NCBI RefSeq assembly: GCF_034670005.1
Contig: NZ_JAXMOH010000008.1
Coordinates: forward strand, 120,265-184,264
From: Thalassobius sp034670005
GTDB lineage: Bacteria > Pseudomonadota > Alphaproteobacteria > Rhodobacterales > Rhodobacteraceae
Direction of reading: 5' to 3'
DNA length: 64,000 nucleotides
Made by a program: the position numbers and the translations under genes. Positions 41,527 through 49,643 of the stretch are shown in pieces. Each line of letters begins with the position of its first letter. Positions within the stretch are counted from its first letter, which is position 1. Below the pieces are notes generated by a model. It did not search any database, was not told where the DNA came from, and saw only the letters and a list, made by a program, of their open reading frames with translations.

Positions 41527-41559
41527 CTTACATTATTCAGACCGATTGTCTGCCTGTCA

Positions 41560-43587
41560 CTATTTCCGCCGTTTCGGCGTCGCGTTGGGACCGCGATCAG
41601 GACCGGCCGATTTATGGCGCGGCTTGGGCTTGCCCATGCGTTCTGACGTTTTTGCAGCCCCGGCTTTGTATTTGGACGCGGCGCCTTTGCGCGGTGCCTT
41701 ACCGTCAGGTGCGGGTTTGTCCCACTTCTTCTTGGCGCGCGGTTTGTCCGTGCTGTCCGGGCCGCCATCTTTGGGTTTGAACTTGTCCTTGCGTGGTCCT
41801 GCCGCGCTGTGGACGGCGTCATCGCGCTTCTTATAGTCGTCGCGCTTCTTGAAATCGTCCCGTTTCTTGAAACCGTCGGGCTTTGCGCCGTCTTCACGCT
41901 TCTTATACGGCTTGGATTTCGGCGCGCCGCCTTCGGGCTTGTCCCAGACGCGTTTGGATTGCGGTGGCCGCGGCGCGGATCGCGCGCCCAGTTCCGGGGC
42001 GGAGGCCAGGACCGTGACCTGAATGCCTTGTTCCAGCGTCGCGTCGGCCCCGATCCGGGACATGAACGCATCGCGTGCGGGGGCTTTCATTTCGACAAAT
42101 GTCTGTTGATCCTGAATGCGGATCGCGCCGATCGAATCCTTTTCAATGCCGCCAGAGCGCAGCAGCATCGGCAGCAGCCAGCGGGCTTCAGCCTTTGCGT
42201 CATGCCCGATCGACAGGCTGATCCAGGCCGAGGGGCCAAAGGGGGTGCGGTCGCGCTTTTCCGACTTGGCCGGGGACAGGTCCAGATCTTCGGGCGCGGA
42301 ATGGCGGGTTTCGTACAGCGCCAGATAGGCCTTGGCCAACTGTTCGGGGCTAAAGGTCCCGGTCAGGGTTTCAATGAAATCCGCCTGTGTTTCCGGCGCG
42401 GGATCGGTCCAGACCGGATCCGCCAGCATCCGTTCACGGTCCTTGCTGCGCACATCTTCTGCCGACGGTGGCGGGCCCCATTCTGCGTTCAGCTTGGCAA
42501 AGCGCAGCAACCGTTCGGCCTTGTTCTGGCTGCGATGGGGCACGATCAGCGCCGAAACGCCCTTGCGCCCGGCGCGACCAGTCCGGCCCGACCGGTGCAA
42601 CAGGGTTTCCGATCCGGTCGGCAATTCGGCATGCACCACCAGATCCAGTTTGGGCAGGTCGATGCCGCGGGCGGCCACGTCGGTGGCGACGCAGACACGT
42701 GCACGGCCATCGCGCATCGCTTGCAGCGCATGGGTGCGTTCGCTCTGGCTCAATTCGCCGGACAGCGCAACAACCTGGAATCCCCGGTTCGACAGCCGCG
42801 CGGTCAAACGGTTCACCATCGCGCGCGTGTTGCAGAACACGATGGCGTTTTCGGCATCATAATAGCGCAACGCGTTAATCACCGCGCCTTCGCTCGACGC
42901 CGGGGAAACGGTAAAGGCACGATAATCAATGTCGCTGTGCTGCATCGTTGCGGAGGTGGTTTTCACCCGCACAGCGTCTTCGCGCATGAAATTCTTCGAC
43001 AACCGTTCGATTTCACGCGGTACTGTGGCCGAGAACATCAAGGTGCGACGGGTTTCAGGGGCAGAGCCCAGAATGAATTCCAGATCTTCGGCAAAGCCCA
43101 GATCCAGCATTTCATCGGCTTCGTCCAGAACCACCGCGCGGATTTCCGACAGATCGATGCCGCCGCGCTGAATGTGATCGCGCAGTCGGCCCGGGGTGCC
43201 AACAACGATATGTGCCCCGCGTTCCAGCGCGCGGCGTTCGGTGCGCATATCCATACCGCCGACACAGGAGGCCAGAACCGCACCGGTCGGGGCATAGAGC
43301 CATTCGAATTCGCGCCGCACCTGCAATGCCAATTCCCGTGTCGGCGCGATGATCAGCGCTAGCGGGGCTGCGGCATGGGGCAGGCGGGTTTCACCTTTTA
43401 ATAGGGTCGGGGCCAGTGCGAGGCCGAAGCCCACGGTTTTGCCGGATCCGGTCTGGGCCGAAACCAGCAGGTCGTTTTCGGTCAGATCGTCCCGGATCAT
43501 TTCCTGTTGCACAGGGGTCAGCGTTTCATAGCCGCGTGCGGTCAGCGCCTCGGCCAGTGCGGCAGGGAGAACAGATGGAAGCGTCAT
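41560..43587 (-). CDS. DEAD-box RNA helicase with DbpA-type domain and basic tail
   Basis: A 675-residue DEAD-box protein. RecA1 holds the Q motif TLTPVQQEMI, AQTGSGKT, APTRELALQV, GTPGRLRDHI and LDEADEML; RecA2 holds VATDVAARGIDLP and HRSGRTGRAGRKG. A DbpA/CsdA-like RNA-binding domain follows (WISLSIGHDAKAEARWLLPM at about 460-480). The tail of about 150 residues is extremely basic, with repeats of the type KKRDDFKKRDDYKKRDD. Such helicases unwind structured RNA in ribosome assembly or cold response. I choose ATG 43587; the frame extends upstream without similarity. Confidence 0.92.
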   Translation of the reverse strand: MTLPSVLPAALAEALTARGYETLTPVQQEMIRDDLTENDLLVSAQTGSGKTVGFGLALAPTLLKGETRLPHAAAPLALIIAPTRELALQVRREFEWLYAPTGAVLASCVGGMDMRTERRALERGAHIVVGTPGRLRDHIQRGGIDLSEIRAVVLDEADEMLDLGFAEDLEFILGSAPETRRTLMFSATVPREIERLSKNFMREDAVRVKTTSATMQHSDIDYRAFTVSPASSEGAVINALRYYDAENAIVFCNTRAMVNRLTARLSNRGFQVVALSGELSQSERTHALQAMRDGRARVCVATDVAARGIDLPKLDLVVHAELPTGSETLLHRSGRTGRAGRKGVSALIVPHRSQNKAERLLRFAKLNAEWGPPPSAEDVRSKDRERMLADPVWTDPAPETQADFIETLTGTFSPEQLAKAYLALYETRHSAPEDLDLSPAKSEKRDRTPFGPSAWISLSIGHDAKAEARWLLPMLLRSGGIEKDSIGAIRIQDQQTFVEMKAPARDAFMSRIGADATLEQGIQVTVLASAPELGARSAPRPPQSKRVWDKPEGGAPKSKPYKKREDGAKPDGFKKRDDFKKRDDYKKRDDAVHSAAGPRKDKFKPKDGGPDSTDKPRAKKKWDKPAPDGKAPRKGAASKYKAGAAKTSERMGKPKPRHKSAGPDRGPNATPKRRK

Positions 43588-44009
43588 GTCGGAATAGTCG
43601 TCCTCGGCGGTGGCGACAGTCCCGAAGAGTCGGAAAAGGGCGGACCGCATGTGTAAGCCGTGCGGATTACCCGGTTTTGAGGCAAATGAGAAGCGGAAAC
43701 TTCGCCGGGTGGTCAAAGGCAGGTGCGGCAAAGTGGGGGGCAGTACCGGGGGGGCTGATAATGGCACCCGGGATTGCCAATCCCCGGATCACTGCCGAAC
43801 TGCCGCGGAGCTAAGGAGCGATGCTGATGAAAATAGGCAGGGATGGGAGTTTTGGGAATTCATGGGACGGATCTGAGCTCAAGCGGCGCCCGGAGCGATT
43901 CACTTCGTTCCACCTTAGATTTAGGCTTGTTTCTTAATGATGGTAATCTGTTTTTCTCAGTATCTGCCCGATTGCCGTGTTGAGCAGAAGGGCGTTGAGG
44001 AAATTTTTT
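43588..44009. other. intergenic region between the DEAD-box gene and the mraZ leader
   Basis: No gene seen. It holds the first TGGGA array (43839-43867) and a small hairpin at 43893-43912 (GGAGCGA/TCGTTCC). From about 43915 the sequence becomes AT-rich. Both the DEAD-box promoter and distant control elements of the dcw cluster may lie here. Confidence 0.5.
43839..43867 (+). promoter_or_regulatory. MraZ-box-like TGGGA array 1
   Basis: AGGGA, TGGGA, TGGGA and TGGGA at 43839, 43844, 43853 and 43863: the last three are spaced 9 and 10 bases. MraZ binds runs of TGGGN repeats separated by 5 bases near its own promoter. This array is 620 bases upstream of mraZ and 250 bases upstream of the divergent DEAD-box gene. 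Confidence 0.5.
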
Positions 44010-44034
44010 TGGGATATTGTGGGATTTTCTGGCG
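44010..44034 (+). promoter_or_regulatory. MraZ-box-like TGGGA array 2
   Basis: TGGGA, TGGGA and TGGCG at 44010, 44020 and 44030, each separated by exactly 5 bases. This is the spacing and sequence of MraZ boxes in other bacteria. It lies in an AT-rich segment 454 bases upstream of mraZ. Confidence 0.6.
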
Positions 44035-44169
44035 AACTGCAATTTTATCAACATTTAGTGATCAATTGCGTTTGTGAATCTAATTGTGCTGCAGTTCGAT
44101 CCAATATCGATCGTCTTCTATCCTGTAATGCCCCTGTAAATGTCCTTGCAGAGAAGGGAGTGGGGAAAT

Positions 44170-44204
44170 TTCCTGTTGATTTCCATGAATTCCCATGTCA
44201 TTCC
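44170..44204 (-). promoter_or_regulatory. phased TTCC array (inverted MraZ-box-like array 3)
   Basis: TTCC at 44170, 44181, 44190 and 44201, about one helical turn apart; on the minus strand they read TGGGA-ATTCA-TGGAA-ATCAA-CAGGA. Twelve bases (GGGAATTCATGG) are shared with array 1 in inverted orientation. It lies just before the proposed leader start. Confidence 0.5.
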
Positions 44205-44209
44205 TAGTT

Positions 44210-44429
44210 CACACGATGAAGACGGGAAAATTAAGGGGCAAAAAGACCCCAGGTAAAAACTTCCAAGTCAGGTTTCATACAGGCACCCGCATTCATCGAA
44301 ACACGAGAGATCCGGCGCGCGAGCGAGCAGACATCCCCCCAGGTGGCGCGCGCAGCTGGACACCCCGCAAAGCGGGACGAGGGCGGCGGATTGGGCAGTG
44401 GCAGCAGCTCAATCCGCCGTTTCGTTTTT
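44210..44429 (+). ncRNA. upsM: UpsM-like leader small RNA upstream of mraZ
   Basis: In Rhodobacter sphaeroides the dcw cluster is preceded by a long 5' leader from which most transcripts end at an intrinsic terminator, giving the abundant small RNA UpsM. Here the same layout is seen: a 10-base-pair stem (CGGCGGATTG with CAATCCGCCG, 44384-44419) followed by TTTCGTTTTT, ending 59 bases before the mraZ start. The 3' end is therefore well placed. The 5' end is a guess: a start just after the TTCC array gives about 220 nt, close to UpsM; a start after array 2 would give about 380 nt. An upstream hairpin CCCGC-AAA-GCGGG also falls inside. Confidence 0.65.
44384..44429 (+). terminator. attenuator/terminator inside the mraZ leader
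   Basis: Stem 44384-44393 with 44410-44419, 16-base loop, then TTTCGTTTTT at 44420-44429. No gene ends upstream on this strand, so it must act on the mraZ leader itself, limiting read-through into the dcw cluster. Confidence 0.8.
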
Positions 44430-44487
44430 CAGGCTTGCGGGTCGATACCAATTCATCTGGGCGGGCAACAAGGGACGGGCCAAGACA

Positions 44488-44991
44488 GTGGGTCTGAGTT
44501 TCAGAGGCGAATTCGACCAGAAGGTCGATAGCAAGGGTCGGATGTCGATTCCTGCTGCTTTTCGCCGTGTGCTCGAAGATGGCGATCCCGATTTCCCGCA
44601 AAACCCCAGTTCGCGCATGGTGGTGCTGTACGGTCCGCATCTGAAGGGCTGCCTGCATGCCTACACGATCGACGCGATGGCCGAAATCGAAGCCGATATC
44701 GAAGCCCTGCCGCGTGGTTCGAAACGCCGTAAATACGCCAGCCAGATGATCCTCGGGAAATCCTGGGAAACCGAGATCGACCGTGATGGCCGTATCGTGT
44801 TGCCAAAGGAACGCCGCGAACAGATCGGGCTGGAAGGCGTGGCCACAATGGCTGCCCGTGGCGACTATTTCGAAATTTGGAACGCCGATACCTACACGGC
44901 AGAAGAAGACGCAGATCTCAACGAATTCCTTGCCGAACAGGACGACGATTTCGATCCGCTGTCACTGCTGGATGGTGCGAAAGGGGCATAA
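44488..44991 (+). CDS. mraZ: MraZ, dcw cluster transcriptional regulator
   Basis: A 167-residue protein with two AbrB-like SpoVT domains: FRGEFDQKVDSKGRMSIPAAF at the start and WETEIDRDGRIVLPKERRE in the second half. Each contains the DxxGRxxxP signature. MraZ forms a ring that binds TGGGN repeats upstream of its own gene. The first codon is a GTG at 44488 in frame with family starts; no ATG fits. The C-terminus has an acidic tail (EQDDDFDPLSLL). rsmH follows after 3 bases, so the protein is translated as part of the dcw operon. Confidence 0.93.
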   Translation: MGLSFRGEFDQKVDSKGRMSIPAAFRRVLEDGDPDFPQNPSSRMVVLYGPHLKGCLHAYTIDAMAEIEADIEALPRGSKRRKYASQMILGKSWETEIDRDGRIVLPKERREQIGLEGVATMAARGDYFEIWNADTYTAEEDADLNEFLAEQDDDFDPLSLLDGAKGA

Positions 44992-44994
44992 CTC

Positions 44995-45984
44995 ATGGCC
45001 ACAACGGTCCCAAGCCCCGAAAATGCGCCGCATATTCCAGTTCTATTGCGTCCCCTGATCAAGGCGGTTTCACCGGTTTCCGGTGTCTGGCTCGACGGCA
45101 CTTTTGGTGCTGGCGGCTATTCCCGCGCGCTGCTTGAGGCTGGCGCCGACAAAGTGATCGGTGTGGACCGCGATCCGCTGGCGCTGGAAATGGCCGCGCC
45201 CTGGGCCGGTCAATATGGCGACCGGCTGGAATTGGTGCAGGGGGTGTTTTCCCGGCTCGACGAATATGGCTCCGATCTCGATGGCGTGGTGCTGGATCTC
45301 GGGGTCAGCTCGATGCAGCTCGATCTGGCCGAACGCGGCTTTTCCTTCATGAAGGAAGGTCCGCTCGACATGCGGATGAGCCAAGAGGGGCGTTCCGCCG
45401 CCGATATCGTCAACGAGGCCAGCGAAAGCGATTTGGCCGATATTCTGTTTCATTACGGCGAAGAACGCGCCAGCCGTCGTATCGCCCGCGCGATCCTGCG
45501 CGAACGTGATCTGGAACCGATCACCACTACATTGCGTTTGGCGAAGATTATTGAATCCTGCCTGCCACGGTCGAAACCCGGTCAATCGCATCCCGCCACC
45601 CGCAGCTTTCAGGCGCTGCGGATCGCGGTAAATGACGAATATGGTGAACTGATCGGCGGGTTAGAAGCCGCCGAACGGGCGTTGAGGCCGGGCGGGCAAC
45701 TGGCCGTGGTCACGTTCCATTCGATCGAGGACCGGATGGTGAAGCGATTCTTGCAACAACGGTCCGGCGGTGCAGGCCGGAGCAACCGCTATGCGCCGGA
45801 ACAAGAAACCGTCGCGGCCCAGTTCATAATGAAATCGCGCAAGGCGATCGGCCCGGACGATCAGGAACTGTCGGAAAACCCGCGCTCGCGCAGCGCCAAG
45901 TTGCGGGTCGGTATTCGCACCGATGCCCCGGCCGGGTCCTGCGATCGCAAGGGTTTGGGCATGCCGATGTTGAAAGGAACCTGA
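44995..45984 (+). CDS. rsmH: 16S rRNA (cytosine(1402)-N(4))-methyltransferase
   Basis: A 329-residue RsmH/MraW enzyme that methylates C1402 in the P-site region of 16S rRNA. It begins with the family block HIPVLLRPLIKAVSPVSGVW and contains the SAM-binding DGTFGAGGYSRALLEAGADK, LDLGVSSMQLD, PLDMRMSQ, and the C-terminal VVTFHSIEDRMVKRFL. The start is 3 bases after mraZ and ftsL begins 3 bases after its stop, so the genes form one unit. Confidence 0.96.
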   Translation: MATTVPSPENAPHIPVLLRPLIKAVSPVSGVWLDGTFGAGGYSRALLEAGADKVIGVDRDPLALEMAAPWAGQYGDRLELVQGVFSRLDEYGSDLDGVVLDLGVSSMQLDLAERGFSFMKEGPLDMRMSQEGRSAADIVNEASESDLADILFHYGEERASRRIARAILRERDLEPITTTLRLAKIIESCLPRSKPGQSHPATRSFQALRIAVNDEYGELIGGLEAAERALRPGGQLAVVTFHSIEDRMVKRFLQQRSGGAGRSNRYAPEQETVAAQFIMKSRKAIGPDDQELSENPRSRSAKLRVGIRTDAPAGSCDRKGLGMPMLKGT

Positions 45985-45987
45985 GGG

Positions 45988-46335
45988 ATGCGCAGTTTTT
46001 TCTACATTTTTACCGCTCTGGCCGTGATCGGTCTGGCTTTTTGGGCCTATCAGGAAAATTACAAAACTCAGGCTGCGCTGGACCAAACCGAAGAATTGCA
46101 GGCCGCCATCGGGCAGGCACGGTCGCGGCTGGCGACGCTTAAGGCCGAATGGGCCTATCTCAACCGTCCAGACCGGCTGCGCGAACTGGCTGATATCAAT
46201 TACGACCGGCTGGGCCTGCTGCCGCTGGCCCCTGAACAGTTCGGCAAGACCGATCAGATCGCCTATCCGGCGTTAAATTCGAGCTATGTCATCACCGATC
46301 CGGTCGATGTATCGTCAAGCGAGGAACTGCAATGA
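45988..46335 (+). CDS. ftsL: cell division protein FtsL
   Basis: A 115-residue bitopic membrane protein. An N-terminal transmembrane helix (FFYIFTALAVIGLAFWAY) is followed by a periplasmic coiled coil (TEELQAAIGQARSRLATLKA) and a YLNRPDRLRELA segment typical of alphaproteobacterial FtsL. It forms the FtsQLB complex that activates septal peptidoglycan synthesis. It overlaps ftsI by 4 bases. Sequence conservation is low in this family; size, topology and place between rsmH and ftsI make the call. Confidence 0.88.
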   Translation: MRSFFYIFTALAVIGLAFWAYQENYKTQAALDQTEELQAAIGQARSRLATLKAEWAYLNRPDRLRELADINYDRLGLLPLAPEQFGKTDQIAYPALNSSYVITDPVDVSSSEELQ

Positions 46336-48116
46336 TCCGGACCCCACTGCGCCCGCTGGCCCGTATTCTGGATGCCCGGTCCAAAGGGGAAAATCCCGAC
46401 GCCATCGAACGCGAAAACATTCGGCTGCGGCACGAAGAAATGCGCGACCGCGCCCGCCAGCGTGCCGAGGGCCGCCTGTTGGTGCTGGGGTTGTTTTTCT
46501 TCTGTGCCTTCTCGGCGGTGGGGATGCGCATGGCGGCGCTGTCGGCAACGGAACCGACTGAACCCCGCGCCAGCGCAGCCGGGGCCGCGATCATGGCGCA
46601 ACGCGCCGATATCGTCGATCGACAGGGCCGCATTCTGGCCACCAATCTTGAAACCTACGCGCTGTATGCTCAGCCGACAGAAATGATCGACCCGGAACAT
46701 TCCGCCACGGAACTGGCGCGGATTTTCCCCGAACTGGACCGCGAATCCCTGCTCAAAGATTTTACAGGAAAGCGCAAATTTCTGTGGATCCGCAAAAAGT
46801 TAAGCCCCGAACAGAAACAGGCTGTTCACGATATTGGCGATCCCGGTCTGATGTTTGGTCCGCGTGAAATGCGGCTTTATCCCAATGGCCATCTGGCCGC
46901 TCATGTGCTGGGCGGCGCGGGCTTTGGGCGTGAAGGCGTTCATGCCGCCGAAGTGATCGGAGTGGCCGGTGTCGAACGCCAGTTTAATGAACTGCTGCGT
47001 GACCCGGCCAACGAAGGCAAGGCGCTGCAGTTGTCGCTCGACCTGTCGGTGCAGGCGGCCGCCGAACGGGTATTGTCGGGCGGGATGAAGCTGATGAATG
47101 CCAAAGGGGCCGCGGCGATTCTGATGGATGTGCATAGCGGCGAAATCCTGTCGCTGGTGTCCTTGCCCGATTTCGATCCCAATGACCGGCCGCGCCCGCC
47201 GACCCAGGGCCACGCCGCCGACAGCCCTCTGTTCAATCGTGCGGTGCAGGGGGTTTACGAACTGGGCTCGACCTTCAAAATCTTTGCCGCGGCTCAGGCG
47301 ATGGAACTGGGTTTGGCCAACCCGTCCACGATCGTCGACATCCGCGGCCCGCTGAGATGGGGCAAATTCAAAATCCGGGATTTCCACAATTATGGCAAGG
47401 AACTGACCCTGACCAAGATCATCGTGAAATCGTCCAATATCGGTACCGCCCGGGTCGCTCAGCAGATCGGCGTGGACCGGCAGAAGGACTTCTTGCGCAG
47501 CCTTGGTCTGTTCGAAGCAACCCCGGTCGAATTGACCGAAGCCGGCGGCGGCAAGCCGCTGTTGCCGAAAAACTGGTCGGAACTGTCGACGATGACGATT
47601 TCCTACGGTCACGGCCTGTCCGCGACGCCGATGCACCTGGCTGCCGCTTACGCCGCCATTGCCAATGGCGGCACCAAGGTCGAACCAACCTTGCTGAAAC
47701 GGGACAAGGCGCAGACCGGCCCGCGTGTGATGTCGGCACAAACCGCCCGCGCTGCGCGGATGATGCTGCGCAAGGTGGTCTCCGAAGGCACCGCCAGCTT
47801 TGGCGAAGTGCCCGGCTATGCGGTCGGGGGTAAAACCGGCACCGCAGACAAGCCCAAGGAAAACGGCGGCGGTTATTATGACGACCGGGTGATCGCTACC
47901 TTTGCGTCGATGTTCCCGGCCTATGATCCGCAATATGTTCTGGTGGTGACATTGGACGAACCCAGCGAAAATTCGGGTGACAAACCGCGCCGCACCGCTG
48001 GCTGGACCGCGGTGCCGGTGGCGGGGGAAATGATCCGCCGTATCGCGCCGTTGCTGGGTCTGCGGCCCGAGATTGAACCCGACACTCTGGCTGATATAAC
48101 GCTGACATCAAACTAA
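46332..48116 (+). CDS. ftsI: FtsI, septal peptidoglycan transpeptidase (PBP3)
   Basis: A 594-residue class B penicillin-binding protein. A cytoplasmic start and one membrane helix (LLVLGLFFFCAFSAVGMRMAA) lead to a dimerisation domain with DRQGRILATNL. The transpeptidase domain has the active serine in ELGSTFKIFAAA (SxxK), KSSNIG (SxN) and GGKTGTADK (KTG). It cross-links peptidoglycan at the septum with FtsW. ftsW itself is not in this part of the cluster. It overlaps ftsL (ATGA) and is followed by murE after 18 bases. Confidence 0.95.
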   Translation: MIRTPLRPLARILDARSKGENPDAIERENIRLRHEEMRDRARQRAEGRLLVLGLFFFCAFSAVGMRMAALSATEPTEPRASAAGAAIMAQRADIVDRQGRILATNLETYALYAQPTEMIDPEHSATELARIFPELDRESLLKDFTGKRKFLWIRKKLSPEQKQAVHDIGDPGLMFGPREMRLYPNGHLAAHVLGGAGFGREGVHAAEVIGVAGVERQFNELLRDPANEGKALQLSLDLSVQAAAERVLSGGMKLMNAKGAAAILMDVHSGEILSLVSLPDFDPNDRPRPPTQGHAADSPLFNRAVQGVYELGSTFKIFAAAQAMELGLANPSTIVDIRGPLRWGKFKIRDFHNYGKELTLTKIIVKSSNIGTARVAQQIGVDRQKDFLRSLGLFEATPVELTEAGGGKPLLPKNWSELSTMTISYGHGLSATPMHLAAAYAAIANGGTKVEPTLLKRDKAQTGPRVMSAQTARAARMMLRKVVSEGTASFGEVPGYAVGGKTGTADKPKENGGGYYDDRVIATFASMFPAYDPQYVLVVTLDEPSENSGDKPRRTAGWTAVPVAGEMIRRIAPLLGLRPEIEPDTLADITLTSN

Positions 48117-48134
48117 GCCGGGAAAGGCGCATGG

Positions 48135-49643
48135 ATGGCAGAGCAGGGCAAATCTCGGGACAAGTCGGCAGGCAAATCGCTGGGTGAACTGGGGCTGACC
48201 GCCAAGGGCGGGCGCAATCCGTTTATCGCCGGTCTGGCCGTGGATAGCCGCGAGGTGCGCAAAGGTTTCCTGTTTGCCGCGTTGCCGGGCACGAAAATTC
48301 ATGGCGCGACCTTTGTTGAAACCGCATTGGAACAGGGCGCGGATGCCATCCTGACCGATGCCGAGGGCGCGCAGATCGCCGCCGACGCGCTGGCGCGCAA
48401 CGACGCGGCGCTGATCATCGCCGAAGACCCGCGTCAGACGCTGGCCTATACAGCCGCATTGTGGTTCGGAACCCAGCCCAAGACGATGGTGGCGGTTACC
48501 GGCACCAATGGCAAAACCTCGGTCGCCACCTTCGCCCGCCATATCTGGTCCGAACTGGGCTTCGAGGCGGTCAATCTGGGCACCACCGGGGTCGAAGGTG
48601 CCTATCAGGCCCCATTGCATCACACCACGCCGGAACCGATCACCCTGCACCGGATGTTGGCGGAATGCGCCGCAGCAGGCGTGACCCATGCCGCGATGGA
48701 GGCTTCCAGTCACGGGTTGGCGCAGCGGCGCCTTGACGGCGTGCATCTATGTGCTGCGGGGTTCACCAATTTTACCCAGGATCACCTCGATTACCACGCC
48801 ACATTCGACGATTATTTCCAGGCCAAGGCGGGGCTGTTTTCCAGGGTTCTGCCCGAGGATGGTGTCGCGGTGGTCAATGTCGACGATCCGCGCGGTCAGG
48901 ATATCGCTGCGCTTGCTGCCGAACGCGGCCAGCGGGTGATCCGGGTCGGGCGGCTGCCGCTGGCGGATCTGCAATTGCAGGCCCAGCGGTTCGACGCGAC
49001 CAGCCAGGAAATCCGGTTCCGGTTTCAAGATCAGCTCTATCTGGCACGGTTGCCGCTGATCGGCGGGTTCCAGGCCGATAACGTGCTGTTGGCTGCCGGT
49101 CTGGTGATCGGGGCCGGGGCCGATCCGGATCGGGTGTTTGAAACCCTGCCACATCTGGGTACGGTGCGCGGCCGGATGCAACTGGCCGCAACGCGTGCCA
49201 ATGGCGCCACCGTGTTTGTCGATTACGCCCACACACCCGATGCAGTGGAAACCGCGCTCAAGGCGTTGCGCCCGCATGTGATCGGACGCCTGGTTGCGGT
49301 GATCGGCGCGGGTGGCGACCGTGATCGCACCAAACGGCCATTGATGGGGCAGGCGGCGGCGGACAATGCCGATCTGGTAATCGTGACCGACGACAATCCA
49401 CGCAGCGAAGATCCCGCCGCGATCCGCACCGATGTGCTGATGGGCTGTCCCGACGCGATCGAAGTCGGCGACCGCGCCGAAGCGATTTTGCGCGGCGTTG
49501 ATGCGCTGGGACCGGGCGACGCGCTGCTGGTCGCCGGCAAGGGCCATGAAAGTGGCCAGATCATTGGCGAAAACACCTACCCCTTCGATGATGTCGAACA
49601 GGCCAGCGTGGCGGTCGCGGCGCTGGACGGGGGAATGGCATGA
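48135..49643 (+). CDS. murE: UDP-MurNAc-tripeptide synthetase (meso-diaminopimelate adding)
   Basis: A 502-residue Mur ligase. The ATP loop is VAVTGTNGKTSVATFARH, the carbamylated lysine region follows in the central domain, and VTDDNPRSEDPAAIR gives the DNPR motif of enzymes that add meso-diaminopimelate, as expected for a Gram-negative. It attaches the third residue of the stem peptide to UDP-MurNAc-L-Ala-D-Glu. Its stop overlaps the murF start by 4 bases. The first 25 residues are more polar than usual for the family, so a slightly later start is possible. Confidence 0.94.
   Translation: MAEQGKSRDKSAGKSLGELGLTAKGGRNPFIAGLAVDSREVRKGFLFAALPGTKIHGATFVETALEQGADAILTDAEGAQIAADALARNDAALIIAEDPRQTLAYTAALWFGTQPKTMVAVTGTNGKTSVATFARHIWSELGFEAVNLGTTGVEGAYQAPLHHTTPEPITLHRMLAECAAAGVTHAAMEASSHGLAQRRLDGVHLCAAGFTNFTQDHLDYHATFDDYFQAKAGLFSRVLPEDGVAVVNVDDPRGQDIAALAAERGQRVIRVGRLPLADLQLQAQRFDATSQEIRFRFQDQLYLARLPLIGGFQADNVLLAAGLVIGAGADPDRVFETLPHLGTVRGRMQLAATRANGATVFVDYAHTPDAVETALKALRPHVIGRLVAVIGAGGDRDRTKRPLMGQAAADNADLVIVTDDNPRSEDPAAIRTDVLMGCPDAIEVGDRAEAILRGVDALGPGDALLVAGKGHESGQIIGENTYPFDDVEQASVAVAALDGGMA

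Noticed and set aside
44290..44430. RNase P RNA gene upstream of mraZ
   Set aside because: The conserved GAGGAAAGTCCGGGC and ACAGAA-type blocks are absent; the UpsM-type leader explains the terminator better.
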